From the NCBI GenBank assembly GCA_030272155.1, contig CP126195.1, forward strand, positions 1,409,001 through 1,473,000: 64,000 nucleotides of DNA, in the 5' to 3' direction. The notes under the pieces are model-generated. The model was not told the origin of the DNA, did no database searches, and was given only the letters and a program-made list of their open reading frames with translations. Each line of letters starts with the position of its first letter. Positions within the stretch are counted from its first letter, which is position 1. The translations under genes and the position numbers were made by a program. Below are positions 53,001-63,053 of this stretch, piece after piece. This DNA comes from Tetradesmus obliquus. Its lineage: Eukaryota; Chlorophyta; Chlorophyceae; Sphaeropleales; Scenedesmaceae.

Positions 53001-55037
53001 TCTCTTTCACAAAACCCATTGTGCGGTCACTGGAGTCGTTTCTGCAGTAATCTTGTTCTGTTTCCATTGCACCTTTTGCCCTCGTTCAAATGATGTCACT
53101 TGTTATGTGTCTGCCTGCCAGGTCCAGTGACGAGTCAGGGACAGCCGCCGGCATCGATGCACTCTACGACCTGTCATTCCTGGCTAAACCCTCGCCCAGC
53201 AGCAGCAGCGGCGCAGCAGCAGCAGCAGCCGGCAGCAGCAGCAGCAGCGGCCTGCCGCCCAGGGGGCCCTCAGCCGCCGGCGGCAGCGGCAGCAGCGGCA
53301 GTTTGAATTCGCTCAGTACCCTGGCAGGGCTTAGCAGCAGCGGCACACCAGGGCTTGGCGGCCCAGCAATGCGGCCTAAACCCCCGGCGCCGCCGCCGCC
53401 GCCTGTTATTTCGGATGACGACTTTTTCGCGGCGCTGGCGCCGGTAATCCCTGAAGCTTCGAAAGGCAAGCTTCTATCACCACCGCCGCCGCCGCCAGTT
53501 GCTGCTGCTGCTGCTAGCTTGTCAGCAGCAGCAGGACCCAGCAGCAGCACCGCTGGTGCTTCTGCTAGCACGGCAAAGCCAGCAGCACTGGCGCCACCAC
53601 CAGGGCAGCCAGCACCAGCAGCAGCAGCACCACCACCACCCGGTTCAGGGGAATCTACTGCGCTGTACCTTAAAGGTGTCTCTGAGATGGAAAGCGCCAA
53701 CTGGGATGCAGCAATCAACTCATTCTCAGCTACGCTGCAGGCGCTGCAGGCGGAGCCGCCCAGCAGCAGCAGGCAGCAGCGGCAGGCTTTTGCTGCGCAG
53801 TACCTGGCGGCAGTCATGCTGCTCAAGGCAGCGGGGGCAGGCGCAAGCGCCAAGGAAGCCAAGCTCTACAGGTAACTGGAAGTGTGTAAGAACGCTGTTA
53901 GTAGTGTGTTACTCTGTGTGATGCAGTGTGTGATCTTTTGGTAAGCGCCTGGCGGCAGTCATGCTGCTCAAGGCAGCGGGGGCGGGAGCCAGCGCTAAGG
54001 AGGCCAAGCTCTACAGGTAGGCACTACTCATTTTGTTACAATGTGTTGCTATAACATGTCATCATGTGTGTAAGCGATGCTGGGTGCTCAAGGCGGCAGG
54101 GGCCGGGGCCAGCACTAAAGAAGCCAAGCTCTACAGGTGATGAGCAGTGTGTGACTTTGTGTGTTACAGTGTGTTACTTTGTGTGAAAAGCGCAGTATCT
54201 AGCTGCAGTCATGCTGCTCAAGGCAGCAGGGGCGGGAGCCAGTGCAAAGGAGGGCAAGCTGTGCAGGTGATGGGCTTTTTGTACTTTTTGTGTTGCAGTG
54301 TGCTATTTTGTGCTGTTTTGCTACTTTGTGCTGAGGTGTGTTCGTCACTTGTTCAAAACACGTGCTGCGCATGCTGCTGTGTGGGTGCGTGTGCTGAGCT
54401 GCAGATCTATTGTATGGCTGCTGCAGCTAAGATCATGTTTCCCCTAACACTGCTGCTGCTGCTGCCGCTGCTGCTGCTGCTGCTGCCGCCAGGTATGTGT
54501 GTGGGCTGAAGCTTGATGACAAGCACAGCCTGGCGCTGGTCAAGGAGGCCGTGCTGCGCAACAAGCACGTGGGCAACTACAGGTGCGGCGCTGCCTTGGT
54601 TGGCGGCTTGCTTGACAGCTTTATTATTGGCTTATTTGTTGGCTTTGATAAGCCGCGCCGACTGTGCCTTGTTTGTCGCGTCGCTGTGCAGGTATGCTGG
54701 CGTCCAGCTGACAGTGCTGGTCACCCGCTCCCTGGGCAGCGCTCCCATGTTCTGAAACCCTCTAACTGCTGCTGCTGCGTATGTCTTGTTGATTCGGCGT
54801 CGCAGGTATGCTGCGGACCAGCTGACAGTGCTGGTCACCCGCAGCCTTGGCAGTGCCCCTATGGAGGTCATGGCGCGGCTGCAGGAAGATATCGACGAGT
54901 GTGACAGCAAGGGTGGCCGCAATGCGAGTGTGCCTGGTGTTGAGCAAGTGGAGGAGTGGGCTGGGATTGTGGGCAGCTGCAGCAGCAGGCAGGAGGTGGA
55001 AGAGGTTGTTGGTCCACTACTGGCAGACAGCAGCTAG
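36932..55037 (+). CDS. TWD40-2: TSET/TPLATE complex subunit TWD40-2 (TTRAY2)
   Basis: Twenty-nine exons with unbroken phase give 1864 aa: 36932-37018, 37533-37610, 38068-38196, 38927-39037, 39203-39485, 39754-39965, 40229-40340, 40604-40840, 41591-41867, 42162-42493, 42711-43350, 44315-44415, 44614-44738, 45015-45140, 45838-45975, 46405-46539, 46818-46928, 47587-47754, 48035-48134, 48582-48715, 48917-49145, 50217-50390, 51232-51327, 51604-51716, 52018-52116, 52652-52827, 53122-53871, 54493-54582, 54806-55037. The order matches plant TWD40-2: N-terminal beta-propeller (CVAFHPLKPLLAV, PVVFFTRYG, KPVVGLAAHP), the block FLGPQDLFFAVQ, then VAVRWQELGQG, AAAILTTQRLLLVSGDLTLL and ITSFLWVGPALLYMTAGGQ (about 925-995). 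An alpha-solenoid follows to about residue 1210, then AGEVGQLP, an acidic/RSKFKIHIKSK stretch, the motif ISDDDFFAALAPVIPE, and a C-terminal TPR-like end (STALYLKGVSEMESANWDAAI). In plants the complex acts in clathrin-mediated endocytosis. About 69% of the locus is intron. Confidence 0.85.
37950..38795 (+). repeat. Copies of TWD40-2 exon 3
   Basis: An upstream copy of the exon start (GVASCVGGYDLVS with acceptor) lies at 37958-38000. Downstream copies of the exon end (ELRTPAVALTFSRDGSLLVAATQ plus GTGCGG) lie near 38260-38330, 38460-38530, 38612-38647 and 38725-38790. The functional exon is 38068-38196. Confidence 0.85.
41120..41590 (+). repeat. Tandem copies of TWD40-2 exon 9 start
   Basis: Units of about 121-126 bp, each beginning with TACAG|ACAAACTCCTTGC and encoding DKLLAPVxQSAVLHPTLGCIAVHM, start at 41213, 41334 and 41459, with a decayed unit near 41125. 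Exon 9 proper starts at 41591. Each copy keeps the acceptor, but its coding part ends in AHMLTAPL and intron sequence. Confidence 0.9.
43435..44250 (+). repeat. Copies of TWD40-2 exon 11 end and exon 12 start
   Basis: Two copies of the exon 11 end (ETWRPxDxxDAA through the CAG|GTGGG donor) lie at about 43437-43562 and 43675-43792. Three copies of the exon 12 start (TGCAG|GTxTGGGTxTGCTGCACA...) lie near 43942-44020, 44062-44135 and 44190-44255, before the functional start at 44315. Confidence 0.85.
45175..45500 (+). repeat. Copies of TWD40-2 exon 14 end
   Basis: WQELGQGPPLEPYHCAAAIL is repeated at about 45262-45342 and 45440-45497, with a short fragment near 45182-45215. The first two keep AG|GTGAGT or AG|GTGGGC donors. 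Confidence 0.85.
46090..46212 (+). repeat. Near-complete in-frame copy of TWD40-2 exon 15
   Basis: It encodes GDLTLLAAVPASCGSV through FLWVGLALLYMTAGGQ and has the CAG|GTGCGG donor. It lacks the first six codons and has no AG acceptor next to its start. It is one codon longer than the original. Confidence 0.85.
47440..47515 (+). repeat. Copy of TWD40-2 exon 18 start
   Basis: CAG|GCGCTGCTGGAGGCTTTTG and following bases (encoding ALLEAFAATHVTSGMLWALI) precede the functional exon start at 47587. Confidence 0.85.
48195..48380 (+). repeat. Two copies of TWD40-2 exon 19 end
   Basis: CAGCTGCACCAYAAGCTGCTG through GCAG followed by GTGGGT recurs near 48209-48252 and 48333-48375, after the functional donor at 48134. 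Confidence 0.85.
49246..49397 (+). repeat. Copy of TWD40-2 exon 21
   Basis: It encodes ERSGRAFSLAG, then RDWRLRAVVADDSFFSNAP and DWSFGGPG, with a CCAG|GTGCGC donor. The 5' third of the exon (SSIAMAAGGERE...) is absent. Confidence 0.85.
49530..50216 (+). repeat. Six upstream copies of TWD40-2 exon 22 start
   Basis: Each unit is a CTG tract plus GCAG|GCAAACAACCTGCCATGG and about 50 bp of coding-like sequence (METSAFNAPAAF in the coding frame) ending ACAGTTAAA. Copies begin near 49536, 49676, 49808, 49893, 50028 and 50122; the functional exon starts at 50217. Units are about 86-140 bp and differ mainly in CTG number. Confidence 0.92.
50465..50820 (+). repeat. Copies of TWD40-2 exon 22 end
   Basis: ADTATLGAYLGNSDLALLEE and the Ala run with CAG|GTGAGT are repeated at about 50469-50560 and 50636-50722, with a third fragment at 50778-50818. 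The second has a stop (TAA) where Leu is expected. Confidence 0.88.
50976..51175 (+). repeat. Two upstream copies of TWD40-2 exon 23 start
   Basis: CAG|GYGTRGGTGTGCGCCGTGCC through GACCAGCTGG recurs near 50977-51045 and 51114-51172. The functional start is 51232. Confidence 0.85.
51880..52370 (+). repeat. Copies of TWD40-2 exon 25 start and end
   Basis: An upstream copy of the start (FDFSDDEEGEG) lies at 51882-51935. Copies of the end (SKFKIHIKSK) lie near 52200-52228 and 52323-52362. The functional exon is 52018-52116. Confidence 0.8.
53945..54270 (+). repeat. Three copies of TWD40-2 exon 27 end
   Basis: AAVMLLKAAGAGASAKEAKL with a TACAG|GTxxx or TGCAG|GTGATG donor is repeated near 53950-54017, 54085-54138 and 54205-54268. 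Confidence 0.88.
54690..54752 (+). repeat. Copy of TWD40-2 exon 29 start
   Basis: CAG|GTATGCTGGCGTCCAG and following bases encode YAGVQLTVLVTRSLGSAPM, a near-duplicate of the functional exon start at 54806. Confidence 0.85.
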
Positions 55038-55079
55038 CTGTGTGGCTGTGGCCGTTGCGGCTGCAAGAATGTGTCGTGA

Positions 55080-55300
55080 AGGGAAACGCAGCGAGGAGAA
55101 GTGAGGCGGCAGTACATCCGCTGCTGGCTCACAGCAGCTAGCTTTGTTTGTCTATAGCTTCATGGCTGCCGGCGGTTGTAGCTAGGCATGGGCAGGCGGA
55201 AGAGTGGGCTGGAATTGTGGGCAGCTGCAGCAGTAGGTGGGAAGTGCAGGAGATGGTGGGGCCGCTGCTGGCAGACAGCAGCTGGCTGTATGGCTGCTGG
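55080..55300 (+). repeat. Copies of the TWD40-2 3' coding end
   Basis: EEWAGIVGSCSSR and VGPLLADSS recur at about 55196-55292, and a shorter fragment (PLLAHSS, TAG) at 55116-55141, after the true stop at 55035-55037. An open stretch at 55368-55460 followed by a possible exon (GKVRQLM, TAA at about 55559-55582) might be an alternative 3' end. Confidence 0.7.
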
Positions 55301-55459
55301 TGGTTGGGAAAGGTTATGAAAAGCAAGGTTGTGATGCGGTATGATGTAACATTTTGATGAAAGAACAGGCCGCAGAGCCGGTGGGATGGCAACTGGTGGG
55401 AGATGCTGGGGGTGCATGCAGCGTGCTGCGTTTTGGAAAGTGTGAGCAGCTGCTCGCTG

Positions 55460-56168
55460 CCGTTTGGTGCTGCACATGTGAGTGAAGCAATATGCTGCAT
55501 TGTGTTACTGCAATGTGTATTATCTGCAATTCTCTGTACTGGTGATTGTGCTTTGCAGGGCAAGGTGCGGCAGCTCATGTAAGCGCACTGATGATTGGCT
55601 GGCTGGCTGACGTACGTGCACCGAGCATGGATACGTGCAGTGGCCAGGCTTCATCTTTGAGGAGTTTGTACAGAGTATACTAGCAGCTGAAGCTCCTGCC
55701 CTCAGGGCAGGCTGCCACACCAGTGCTGCTTGGTGGTTCTGCTGGCTAGACTCGTATGAGTGCCTGCCCAGCTGCTAGACTAGTATCATGGGGCTTGCAC
55801 TAGCATGTTACGCTCAAACTGATGTCCACAACTTTTAATTACTTTCCCTTCCAGAGATCCTATGAGATCAACGACTTGCGTTGTGTCATCGCACGAACCT
55901 AGGACCTAACGCGCAAACGCCGTGGGTACAAATTCAACTCATCGAAGTCAAGGGCACACAGAGCATATATTTGGCTCTATTGTTCACTACATTGAAATGC
56001 TTTCCGTTCAAGGCAGTCATACCTTAATAAGAGAACTTGAAGCGGACCAACTTTCCTCGGACGCAGCAAACACCGATTGCTTAACCTAAGCGTGTAGCGC
56101 AGTCTGAACGCTTGAGGGACCCCTTAAACGGAATCATCTACCGATACTCTTTCCTTTGAGCCTTTGCA
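55460..56168. other. Unassigned intergenic region of atypical composition
   Basis: From about 55,840 to 56,160 the DNA has no CTG tract and looks less GC-biased than its surroundings. No gene was recognised. It ends in an acceptor-like CTTTGCAG before the first coding-like segment of Gln-rich gene B. Confidence 0.35.
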
Positions 56169-56741
56169 GGAACGGAAACAGCAAGTGCTGGCGGAGACAG
56201 CAGCAGCACTAGCAAGCCAGCAGCAAGCCAACAAGCAGCTGCAGGAGGCATACAGCAGGCACGCACAGCAGCAGCACGACAGCAGCAGCAAATAAATCGA
56301 AAACCATCATGATGACACCTCGTGATGCAGAGCCACGTGTTCATGGTGGCTCCAGTCCTGCCAACCGTGTTCCCGCCCAAAAAAGTGATGACATCACCAG
56401 CAGCAGACACAGCAGCGCAGACGTCTATGGCAGCAAGGCAGATATCACTTGCCAGGGACCCGTGTCACGTCCCCCAGGGCAGACGGACCAACACCCTCCT
56501 GCAACCCAAAAGCAGCAGCAGATGCAGCAGCAGCAAGCAGGCAGCACCATGTCGCATAGTATTGAAGAGCCTTGTATTGGTGTCAAGGCCGATTCTGCTA
56601 GCAGAATGTCTTCCCAGACAGGGGCTGACATCAGAAGCAGCAGCAGCAGTGCAGGTCCTTCATTTATCAAGATCTTGCCACGGTCACCACTTCAGCAGCT
56701 GCCGTCTCCACTTCCTCGGCTGCAGCACGACCAGCTGCTGC

Positions 56742-56773
<32 letters not shown>

Positions 56774-58552
56774 GCAAGCAGCACAGAGATGTGGCCGCAG
56801 CAGCAGCAGCAGGGCATGACTGCCGCGCCGCTTGCAGGCGAGCCTTTTCCTATACGGCCATGTGACCTCTCTCCCACACAGCAGGCAGCACTCGTGGCTG
56901 CTGTCAAGCAGCAGCAGCCTACCGCGTACCTGCCAGCAGACGCACTCACGGCAGATAGCTGGCACCAGCTGAATATCTGTACGGCCCTTTACAACAGTGC
57001 AGCCAGGGCAGCCCTGAAAACAGCACAAGCCAAGGTGCTGGCAGAGACGGCAGCAGCACTGGTAGCGCAGCAGCACCCCAACAGGCTGCTGCAGGAGGCT
57101 TACAACCTGCACATGCAGCAACAGTGGCAGCAGTAGCAGTGGAAGCGGCAGCAGCAGCAGTGGCAGCGGCAGCAGTGGCAGCAGCAGCAGTGGGGGCAGC
57201 AGCAGCTGAGGCAACAGCAGTGGAGGCAGCAGCACCAACAGTGGCAGCAGCAGCACCAACAGTGGCAGCAGCAGCACCAACAGTGGCAGCAGCAACAGTC
57301 ACTGTGGCAGCAGCAGTGGCAGCAGCAGCAGCCGGGACTGGCCAGCAGCACGATGCATGAGGGCAGTAAAGAGGCACACTCCATCAGCAGAATCAGTCCT
57401 GCCAGCAGCGCAACCGCCCAACCAGGGGCTGGCAGCAGCAGCAGCAGCGACAACACAGAAGCAACTTGCAGCAGGGCAGACATGTCATGTGTCAGGCTCC
57501 TGCAAAGGCCATCACGATTGATGACCCAGCAGCCTTGTGCAACACAGCAGCAGCAGCATCAAGGAAGCAGCGCGATGTCAGGGAGTGGTGAAGCCGCACA
57601 CTTCATCAACAGAGTCAGTCTTGCCAGCAGCGCAACAGCCCAACCAGGTGCTGACAGCAGCAGTAGCAGCAGTTACAAGACAGAAGCATTCAGCAGCAGG
57701 GCAGACATGTCATGTGTCAGACTCCTGCAAAGGCCGCCACGGCTGATGACTCAGCAGTCTTGTACAACACAGCAGCAGCAGCAGCAGCAGCAGCAGCAAG
57801 CAAGCAGCGCAGTGTCAGGGAGTGGCGAAGAGCCACGCACCGGAGGCGCAGTCTGTCTTGCCAGTGGCGCAACCACTGCACGAGCCGGTGATGACATCTG
57901 CAGCAGCAGCCGCCGGAGCAGCAGCAATGCAGAGCCTTCATCTGTCACAGTTGCGCCTCAGCAGCAGCAGCAGCTCCAGCAGCAGCAACGGCAGCAGCAG
58001 CAGCAACAGCCGCAGGCACGCATTACACGACAAGAGGGTATCCAAGAGCCGCGTGTTGCTTCTGCCAGCAGCGCAACTGTGCAGCCAGGTGCAGTCACAA
58101 GCAGCAGCAGCAGCAGTAAGGCGCTGTCACGTGTCAGAGCCGCGCCACAGCCGCAACAGCAGCAGCAGCAGCGGCGGCAGCAGCGCGGCAAGGCTGGGGT
58201 GCAGCCTGCAGCTGCTGCCATCCAGCTGTCACCTGATCTGTCAGTGCAGCTGCTGCCTCCGCCTGCCACAGAGCCAGAGGCCAAGGCACAGGCTGCTGCG
58301 CTGGTGCATGCGCTGTTTGCGGCTGATGACGGCAGCAACGGCTATGCGGGGTATGCTGTGGGTCTGCTGCAGGGGCAGCCGGGGAAGCTGGCGTGCCTGG
58401 CCAGGCTGAGGGCAGCTGACCTGGCGCTGATCCTGCAGCAGCAGCAGAAGGAGAAGAAGAAGAATGAAAAGAAGAAGAAGCAGCAGCCTGTGTGGCTGCT
58501 TGACAAGGTCTTTGAGGAGCAGTGCCGCCTTGAGAGGTGTGGCAGGCCATAG
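56169..58552 (+). CDS. Gln-rich repeat protein B, paralogue of A, interrupted
   Basis: Function not recognised. A first segment after CAG at 56168 encodes ERKQQVLAETAAALASQQQ and the EAYSRHAQQQ module end, then TAA (about 56293). From 56309 to 58552 one frame is open except for a single TAG at 57134-57136 inside a CAG/TGG (Gln/Trp) run, where CAG is expected. Content: Ser-rich linkers with Q-P-G-A-D/G, motif repeats such as MSCVRLLQRPxRLMTQQ twice, one about 90-residue module (FPIRPCDLSPTQQAALVAAV to EAYNLHMQQQ) and the conserved C-terminal block LSPDLSVQLLP to WLLDKVFEEQCRLE, ending CGRP-stop. Order and block identity match gene A, so the two descend from one ancestor about 30 kb apart in inverted orientation. 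It could be a pseudogene or have unmodelled introns. Confidence 0.5.
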
Positions 58553-58599
58553 CCGTGGTGACAAGAGGCTGAGTTCAGCTGCAGCTGTAGCTGCAGCTG

Positions 58600-58734
58600 C
58601 AGCTGCAGCAGCAGCAGCAGCAGCCTGTGCGGCTGCTTGAGAAGGTCTTTGAGGAGCAGTGCCCCCTTGAAAGGCTAGCAGCCGACAGCTGTACTGTTGA
58701 GAGGCTGAGTCAGCTGCAGCTGTACGCCAGCTAG
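58600..58734 (+). pseudogene. Duplicate of the Gln-rich gene B C-terminal end
   Basis: It reads PVRLLEKVFEEQCPLERLAAD, then SCTVERLSQLQLYAS and TAG. It resembles the C-terminus of gene A more closely than the current end of gene B does, so it may keep the older 3' end. Confidence 0.8.
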
Positions 58735-59504
58735 TAACAGCAGCAGCAGCAACAAGGGTCTCCACAATACCAAAAGTAACATGCAATTATGATGAGTTGG
58801 CTGTTGTGGTGGCCCTTGCAGGAAAGGTTTGCAGGAAAGGTTTGCAGGACAGTTTCGGTCAGTACAAGAGGTGACTGCAGCTAGTCTGACTGGCTGAGCC
58901 ACAGCAAAGCATGTCCCACAGCAGCCTTGGTGTCTACTAAACAGCGTGTCCAGGCAACAGAAAAAGGTTTCAAATTGTGTAAGATAAATCCATTACTTTG
59001 AGCTGTGGCACTGTTCATCTGCTTGACCCAGCACTTGCTGACTGGCTGTCACCAGCTGCAGCAGGTGACGCCTGTGCAGTGCATGTGCCAGCTCAGTGGC
59101 AGAGATTGGCAAGCATGCAATTACAGTTTCTTTGTGAGGGGCAACAGCACACCGCGGCTCAACAGACGGCGTGTCTGCATATCAGAAAGCGCAATCTGCT
59201 AGTTTTAGTCAATGGAGGGAGGAAGACAGACAGCCTTGTCCTGTGTTGCTGCAACCGCCACATCAAATGCCGACAGCGGCAAGCCCGGCAATATCACCAC
59301 TTGCACGGTTACAAACACTTAAAGTAAGTCAAAAGTTTGATTTCATTACCGGTTCAGCCCGCAAATTGCCTCAGCTCGCTTTTGCACCGTCACCTCTGGC
59401 CGAAGCAGTCATCGGATGCAGCAACAGCTGCCAAGAACTACAATTATATGAAACCATTATGATCGTGAGCACTCTGCCGCGTTCAGAGTACTTCGGCCAA
59501 TAGC
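58735..59504. other. Intergenic region before the exostosin-like gene
   Basis: It should hold the promoter of the downstream gene. No coding motif was recognised. Confidence 0.35.
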
Positions 59505-59887
59505 ATGGCGCGCAACAGCAGCAGGTTGCAACGGCATCTGGTGGCGATTTGGCTGTGCTGCCTAGCGTGCAGTTGCAGCTCAAAGCAGCATGCACAATCT
59601 AAAACAGTCAAAGAGCAGAGTCAGCAGCAACGGAGCTTAACACAGTCTGGCAGCAGCCTTGACAGCAGCAGCAGTAGTTACAACGCAGCAGGACACAGGC
59701 CAAGCCAACTGCTGACTAGTCTGCAGCGCTGCTATGGTGTCCGAGGCTCGCACTGCTTGGAGTATTACACGCAGCCTTATATCGCGCTGAAGAAGCCGCA
59801 GATACACAACAAGCCATGCCCCAATGGCTGCAGCGGGCGAGGCGTGTGCAATGGTGACACTGGCTTGTGTGACTGCCCAGCAGGTAA

Positions 59888-59935
<48 letters not shown>

Positions 59936-60431
59936 GGTCTTATTGGTACAGCTTTCCGTCGCACTGAGTAGACGTAAGCAGTTGTGATATCCATGGTGGC
60001 AGCAATGCATCAGCTGCTGGAGCGGTGCAGCCACAGCTGTGCACTTTTGCTGCTTCAGTATGCTTGCGTGGCACGGCAGCAGCAAGGTGCACACGAGGCA
60101 TATGCCTGAGTAACTACCTAAAGTAGCACAGGCACTCTTGCATCCTGCAGTCGCAATTGGTTCGGATTGGTTCTCTGCCTGCAGCCGTCTCAGCCTATTT
60201 CAGCAAAGCTGGCGTCACAAGCAGCAGAGCAGTGCCCAATGAGAACCAGACATGGTGCTTCGTAACATGGCAAACGTTCCTTGCATCGTTGCTGCTGCTG
60301 CTGCACTGAATGTTTCCCTTCCACCACAGTATGAACTCTAAAGCGCGACACACGGGGAGGACAGCATTGCAGCAGCCCACACAAGCGCTACCTTGCACTA
60401 GCCAGTAACTCTGTACCACTAGCGCTGAAGC

Positions 60432-60479
<48 letters not shown>

Positions 60480-60678
60480 TGTGGGTGGCCCTGACTGCAG
60501 CAGCCCAGCCTCATGCTAGCGGGCACCAGCCAACATATATGTTTCAGACTGACGCTGTGGCACTGCTGCTGCTGCTGCTGCCACCACTGCAGGTGTGGTG
60601 GCCTCGACTGTAGCAGTCCCGACCTGCGGCCATGCACCAACCGCTAGCTTCGTCTTGCTGACACTGTGGCACTGCTGC

Positions 60679-60727
<49 letters not shown>

Positions 60728-61569
60728 GACCCTGCAGGTGTGGGTGGCCCTGACTGCAGCAGCCCAGCCTCATGCTACCTGGCCACCAGCCACTAGCTCT
60801 GTACCACTGACACTATGGCACTGCTGATGCTGATGCTGCTGCCAACCCTGCAGGTGTGGATGGCCTCGACTGCGCCAGCCCTGACTTGCGGCCCTGCACC
60901 AACTACTACCGCGCTGACAAGGCCAGCAATTGTGACACTGTAGCACTGCTGCTGCTGCTGCTGCTGCAGGTGTGGGTGGGCCCGACTGTGCCAGCCCCGA
61001 CCTGCGGCCCTGCACCAACCGCTACCGCGCTGACAAGGCCAGCAGCACGCCAGCCAGCCACATAGGGCCCAACAAGCGAGATGTGAACTGGACTGCGCCT
61101 GGCTGGACTCAAAGCAGGTGCGGCTCCGACAATGTGTTGGTTTGATGTCGCTGTGTGTTGTTGAGTGCTTTGGGCTCCAGTTGGGCCACAGCCACATAGG
61201 GCCTAACAAACGAGACGTGAACTGGACTGCGCCAGGATGGACTCAAAGCAGGTGCGGCGATTGATGATTCTGCATTTTTAGGCCCATAGGCCTTCATTCA
61301 CCTAGTAAACTCAGCTTTGTACATTGAAAAGTGCAGCAACGTGTGTTATCTCTGTGTGGTTAAAGCATCATGCGGTTGCTGGCCAGTCAGATAGGGCCCA
61401 ACAAAAGGGATGTGGACTGCGCCTGGCTGGACTCAGAGCAGGTGCGACTGCAGCGATGTGTGTTACATTTTTGTGGTTTAGGGTAAAGAGTTCAACTTGA
61501 GCCACAGCCATGCAGGGCCCAGCAAGCGGGACTTGAAACACGCACCTGCTACGGCTCATGCTTACACAC

Positions 61570-61622
<53 letters not shown>

Positions 61623-62046
61623 GCTGTCTCTCACACAATCCCTGCATTCTGCAGGTGCGCCGGCGTGTGTGACGACGCGACCGGCATCTGCTACGACAAC
61701 GGTCCCAATTCGGCCGCGTGCCCGCCCCCCAGGGCTGCCCCCCCTGGCAGCCCATCAATACGGCCTGGCCTGCTGTTATGATACAGACAACTACTACTCC
61801 TAATGCTCACACTCTGCTGCTGCTGCTGCTGCTGTTGGTGTGCCGTCGCCCGCTGCATTTTGAAAAACATATCCTGCATTCTGCAGGTGCGCCGGCGTGT
61901 GTGACAATGCAACAGGCATCTGCTACTGCAACGGGCCGCATTTTGGCCGCGTGCCTGCCCCCCAGGGCTCGCCACCAGGCACCCCGCCTATCCGGCCCGG
62001 CCGTCTGTTGTGAAACAGGCATCTGCCACTGCTCATGTTGTCTCAC

Positions 62047-62087
<41 letters not shown>

Positions 62088-62776
62088 GCCGTCACAACAT
62101 ATCTTGCATTCTGCAGGTGTGCTGGCGTATGTGATGATGCTACCGGCATCTGCTACTGCGACGGCCCCCATTTCGGCCGCGTGCCGGCTCCCCAGGGCTC
62201 TTCCGCTGGCAGCCCACCGATCCGGCCCGGCCGGCTGCTGCACGGCAACTGCCAGCGGCTGAAAAGTGATGATAAAGGGCAGGCGCTGCAGTGGGGCACT
62301 GGAGGTGGCATGAGCTACGATGACGTGTATGGCGCGCAGGTGGGTGGTTGGTTGCGAGAATGTTGGCTTCTGATGCGGCATGCTGCAGTAGGGTGAGTTG
62401 CAGCAGTGTGCTTGTTCAGGTTCTGGCTGCATGCATTGGAGTGACGAGCGTTGGAAGCACGAGCTGGGTGCTGCTCGGCAGCTGCCAGCGCTTGAACAGC
62501 GATGATAAAGGGCAGGCGCTGCGATGGGGCACCGGGGGCGGAGGCATGAGCTACAATGGCGTGTTTGGGCACAGGTGGGGCGGGGGGGAAACCGGCCGCC
62601 ACACACAACCTTTGCCTTGCACGCAGTGATGCATGTCTGTATGACGCATTCTACCCTGGTGATGCTCAGCACTGCTGCTGCTGCTGCCGCGCAGGGCTGG
62701 TGCACCGTAGACACGCCACGCGTCCGCTGCTCCTGCGACATGGACAGCGTGGATGGTGATTACCGGCATTATTCAC

Positions 62777-62815
<39 letters not shown>

Positions 62816-63015
62816 GCGCAGGGCTGGTGCACCGTAGACACGCCACGTGTACGCTGCTCCTGCGAGATGGATGGTGTCGACGACGACCACGATCGTTCAC
62901 ACTGCTGCTTCTGCTGTTGCTGCTGCTATCGCGCAGTGCTGGTGCACCGTGGACACGCCGCGCGTGCGCTGCTCTTGCGACATGGACGGCATCGACGGCG
63001 GCCTGGACGATTCAC

Positions 63016-63053
<38 letters not shown>

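Noticed and set aside
23735-58552. Nuclear reassignment of UAG
   Set aside because: Two genes have internal TAG codons, but serpins 1 and 2 and TWD40-2 end at TAG exactly where the family length ends, and the two internal sites would need different amino acids.
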